From positions 620,001-684,000 of the forward strand of contig NZ_CP094528.1 of NCBI RefSeq assembly GCF_022811705.1: DNA of 64,000 nucleotides, in the 5' to 3' direction. This DNA comes from Agromyces larvae (GTDB lineage Bacteria > Actinomycetota > Actinomycetes > Actinomycetales > Microbacteriaceae). Positions within the stretch are counted from its first letter, which is position 1, and each line of letters opens with the position of its first letter. Shown in pieces: positions 61,883 through 64,000 of this stretch. Made by a program: the position numbers and the translations under genes. Below the pieces are notes generated by a model. The model saw only the letters and a list, made by a program, of their open reading frames with translations, made no database searches and was not told the DNA's origin.

Positions 61883-62470
61883 TCAGCGCAGTGCGAAGTG
61901 CGCCACGAGCCCCGCGGCGCACGCCCAGATCAGGCTGGCGAACGTGCCGATGATGAACCGCTCGCGGGCCTCGGGCGCGTCGAGTTCGGTGAATCGGCCG
62001 ACGCCCTTCACGGCGACGACGATGGCGAGTCCCTCGGGGAACCCGGCGATGATCGTCCCGGCGGTGGCGATGCGCTCGAGCACGCCGATCGTCTGCCCGC
62101 CGCGCAGCACCTCGCGACGCGGCGCGCTCGCGATGGTCTGCCCGTCGGCGCCCTGCTGGGCGATGAGGATGCCGCCGTGCAGTCCGGGGGAGACGGAGCC
62201 CATGGCGAGCGAGAGGGCTGCGCCCGCAGCCGGGCCGCCGCCGAAGATGCCCGTGGTGAGTGCCAGGAGGGCGATCACGACGCCGCCCCAGCGCGCCGGT
62301 TCCGACAGCGACGCCGCCGCCACCACGGCGGCGCCGAGCGCGGCGGCGGCGATCCACACCACGAGTCGGTTGGGGCGGAAGTACGCGAGCACCGAGAGGC
62401 CCGCGGCGGCGATGAGGGTCGGCACGAGCACGACCCAGGCCGCGGCATCGGCGAGGACGACCGTATTCAC
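61883..62470 (-). CDS. multi-spanning membrane protein paired with a SatD-like gene
   Basis: 195 residues from GTG 62470 (AAGGAG upstream). Five or so hydrophobic helices, with FGGGPAAGAALSLAMGS in the middle, a soluble stretch (APRREVLRGGQTIGVLERIATA), and a conserved ending EARERFIIGTFASLIWACAAG. I do not recognise a named family. It follows a SatD-like gene by 88 nt, and TACACT (minus strand, 62510-62515) may give it a second promoter. Joint function unknown. Confidence 0.7.
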   Translation of the reverse strand: MNTVVLADAAAWVVLVPTLIAAAGLSVLAYFRPNRLVVWIAAAALGAAVVAAASLSEPARWGGVVIALLALTTGIFGGGPAAGAALSLAMGSVSPGLHGGILIAQQGADGQTIASAPRREVLRGGQTIGVLERIATAGTIIAGFPEGLAIVVAVKGVGRFTELDAPEARERFIIGTFASLIWACAAGLVAHFALR

Positions 62471-62558
62471 GAGGCTCCTTCCGCGCCGCGGCAGGGCACG
62501 GCTCCGAGCAGTGTAGCGAGGGCGGCCGTCGCGGGGCGGCGACGCGCGCGCACTCGGT

Positions 62559-63194
62559 TCACGTCGAGGATGCGTCCTCGGATGTCTCGACCGACGCCGC
62601 GTCGAGGTCGGCCAGCAGCGCGGCGATCGCCGGCACGGCCGCGTCCTCTGCGCGCCAGAGCGCAGCCTTGAGTCGGGCGCTGACCGCGGCGGGGGTGATG
62701 TCGAGCAGCGTCGCGATCTCCTTCTGCGGGCGGCCCGCGCGAGCGAGGTCCACGACCTCCCAGCCCGGCTGGGTGCGGCGGTGCCGCAGCAGCACCAGGA
62801 GCCGGAGCAGCGCCTCGACGTGCTCGGCCCGCGCGGCCGTCGCAGCGTGCCCGCTCCGCAGGGCGATGCGCCCCTCGGCGCGCTTCGCGGCGTCGACCGC
62901 GTCGCGTGCGGCGATGAACGCCGGCCCGCTCGCTTTGCGCACTGCGTCGGGCAGCGGCATGCGCACGTCGCCGATGCCGAGGCCGACGCTCCAGTGGCCG
63001 TCGCGGGTCGCTTCGAGCGTGAGGGCGAGTGCGCTGTCGGCCGAGTCGGTGATGGCCTGGATCTCGTCGCCCGCGGTCTGATCGGGCGGGAGGAGCAGGC
63101 GGTCGCCGGCGGCCGCCTCGAGGCGGCCGATGAGCTCGGATGCCTGGTCGCGTCCTCGGCGGCTGCCGACCTGGTCCGCGGTGATGACGAACAT
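62559..63194 (-). CDS. SatD-like protein with C-terminal helix-turn-helix
   Basis: 211 residues from ATG 63194 (AAAGGA upstream). N-terminal half MFVITADQVGSRRGRD and LLPPDQTAGDEIQAI, then GLGIGDVRMPLPDAVRKASGPAFIAARDAVDAAK, match SatD-type proteins. Residues about 155-190 (GRPQKEIATLLDITPAAVSARLKAALWRAED) form a LuxR/sigma-like helix-turn-helix. A DNA-binding protein that senses an unknown cue is the likely role. Its upstream region is AT-rich with nested palindromes that could be its own operator. Confidence 0.75.
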   Translation of the reverse strand: MFVITADQVGSRRGRDQASELIGRLEAAAGDRLLLPPDQTAGDEIQAITDSADSALALTLEATRDGHWSVGLGIGDVRMPLPDAVRKASGPAFIAARDAVDAAKRAEGRIALRSGHAATAARAEHVEALLRLLVLLRHRRTQPGWEVVDLARAGRPQKEIATLLDITPAAVSARLKAALWRAEDAAVPAIAALLADLDAASVETSEDASST

Positions 63195-63217
63195 GCGAGC
63201 GTCCTTTCACGTTGAAG

Positions 63218-63279
63218 CATTGATTCGGCAATATCAAGGCTACAGGCTTTATCATATGAAATCAATGATCCAGCCTTGA
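63218..63279. promoter_or_regulatory. nested palindromes, candidate operator of the SatD-like operon
   Basis: Two interlocked inverted repeats: CATTGATT (63218-63225) / AATCAATG (63260-63267), and TCAAGGCT (63234-63241) / AGCCTTGA (63272-63279). On the minus strand TTGATT-N17-TAGCCT forms a good promoter within them. The stretch is markedly AT-rich for this genome. Confidence 0.6.
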
Positions 63280-63316
63280 CTCAGGGCCGCTCGATGAGTC
63301 AGGTACCCTTGCACTC

Positions 63317-64000
63317 GTGTCAGACCCCGTGATCCTCGCGACCCAGCAGAACGACGCGTCCTTCGAGGACGTCTGGGAGGAACTGGTCTGGCGCGGCCAC
63401 GTGCACGTCTCGACCGACCCGGCCGCGCTCAAGACCCTGCTCGCCGGTGAGCCGATCACCTACTACTGCGGGTTCGACCCGACTGCCCCGAGCCTGCACC
63501 TCGGCAACCTCGTGCAGCTCATCGTCATGCGCCGTCTCCAGCTCGCCGGGCACCGCCCGCTCGGCCTGGTCGGCGGGTCGACGGGGCTCATCGGCGACCC
63601 GCGGCCCACGGCCGAGCGCACGCTCAACACGAGGGAGACCGTGGCCGAGTGGGTGGGGTACCTCCAGTCCCAGGTCTCCCGGTTCCTCTCGAGCGAGGGC
63701 GCGAACGCGGTGCGGCTGGTCAACAACCTCGACTGGACGGCGGGCCTCAGCGCCATCGACTTCCTGCGCGAGATCGGCAAGCACTACCGGGTCGGCACGA
63801 TGCTGAAGAAGGACGCAGTGGCCTCCCGGCTCAACTCCGACGCCGGCATCAGCTACACCGAGTTCAGCTACCAGATCCTGCAGGGCTACGACTACCTCGA
63901 GCTGCATCGCCAGTACGGCTGCGTGCTGCAGACCGGCGGCAGCGACCAGTGGGGCAACCTCACGAGCGGCACGGATCTCATCCACCGGGTCGAGGGCGCG
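63317..64000 (+). CDS. tyrS: tyrosyl-tRNA synthetase (3' truncated by window end)
   Basis: First 228 codons, from GTG 63317. Class I synthetase: [20 protein letters not shown] with the HIGH-type motif HLGN (61-64), GLIGDPRP, and [13 protein letters not shown] / TGGSDQWGN for tyrosine recognition. The KMSKS motif and the S4 domain lie beyond the window. TACCCT (63304-63309) is 7 nt before the GTG, so it is probably leaderless. Confidence 0.95.
   Translation, partial: MSDPVILATQQNDASFEDVWEELVWRGHVHVSTDPAALKTLLAGEPITYYCGFDPTAPSLHLGNLVQLIVMRRLQLAGHRPLGLVGGSTGLIGDPRPTAERTLNTRETVAEWVGYLQSQVSRFLSSEGANAVRLVNNLDWTAGLSAIDFLREIGKHYRVGTMLKKDAVASRLNSDAGISYTEFSYQILQGYDYLELHRQYGCVLQTGGSDQWGNLTSGTDLIHRVEGA

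Overview
The window is about 70% GC, densely coding, and reads as ordinary chromosome of a high-GC Gram-positive bacterium, most likely a member of the Microbacteriaceae (Actinobacteria). Pointers are the order pgsA-cinA-clgR-DUF3046-recA-recX-miaB-miaA-dapF-hflX, a PriA-type HisA, a DUF1844 gene divergent from infC, an lhr-nei2 pair, and many genes whose -10 box (TANNNT) lies only 5-9 nt before the start codon, as in leaderless actinobacterial transcripts. The family assignment is inference from gene content and order; there is no rRNA in the window. I found no tRNA, CRISPR array, prophage or insertion sequence.

Layout. 1-4.3 kb: a small TPR-like membrane protein, an OsmC/epimerase pair, a DUF4395/thioredoxin pair, then thyA-folA. 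4.3-5.5 kb: an AbiEi/DUF559-type gene between two copies of one 80-nt palindromic element. 5.6-8.3 kb: dapA and ribonuclease J. 8.4-11.7 kb: a MacAB-like efflux system (adaptor, ATPase, permease). 11.7-26.9 kb: acetyltransferase, ftsK, pgsA, cinA, clgR, DUF3046, recA, recX, miaB, miaA, an Lrp regulator divergent from an MFS exporter, dapF, an RsmC-like methyltransferase, hflX. 27-31.3 kb: metF-metE and a hydrolase. 31.3-36.8 kb: lexA divergent from a LysM/YneA-like gene, then hisC-hisB-hisH-hisA-sseB. 36.8-43.6 kb: a PLP decarboxylase and lhr-nei2. 43.6-46.5 kb: DUF1844, infC-rpmI-rplT, a SpoU/TrmH methyltransferase. 46.5-50 kb: a gluABCD-type amino-acid importer. 50-53.6 kb: pheST. 53.8-61.8 kb: a DUF1801 gene, argCJBDFH and an alkyladenine glycosylase. 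61.9-64 kb: a SatD-like/membrane protein pair and the start of tyrS.

Working together: recA has two LexA-type boxes 31 bp apart, and lexA with its divergent LysM gene carries matching sites, so the window holds the core of an SOS circuit including a probable division inhibitor. The arginine operon lacks argR and argG at the place where corynebacteria have them, and is preceded by a leaderless 30-codon ORF with four consecutive Arg codons followed by hairpins, a candidate attenuation leader. infC appears to start at AUC behind a strong ribosome-binding site and a long structured leader. A palindromic repeat has entered pheT in frame, and a half copy sits in sseB.

The strongest candidates for something undescribed are the Arg-rich leader ORF, the paired palindromes around the AbiEi-like gene, the coding palindrome in pheT, and the AT-rich nested palindromes before the SatD-like operon. 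All are read by eye and none was tested by search or folding.
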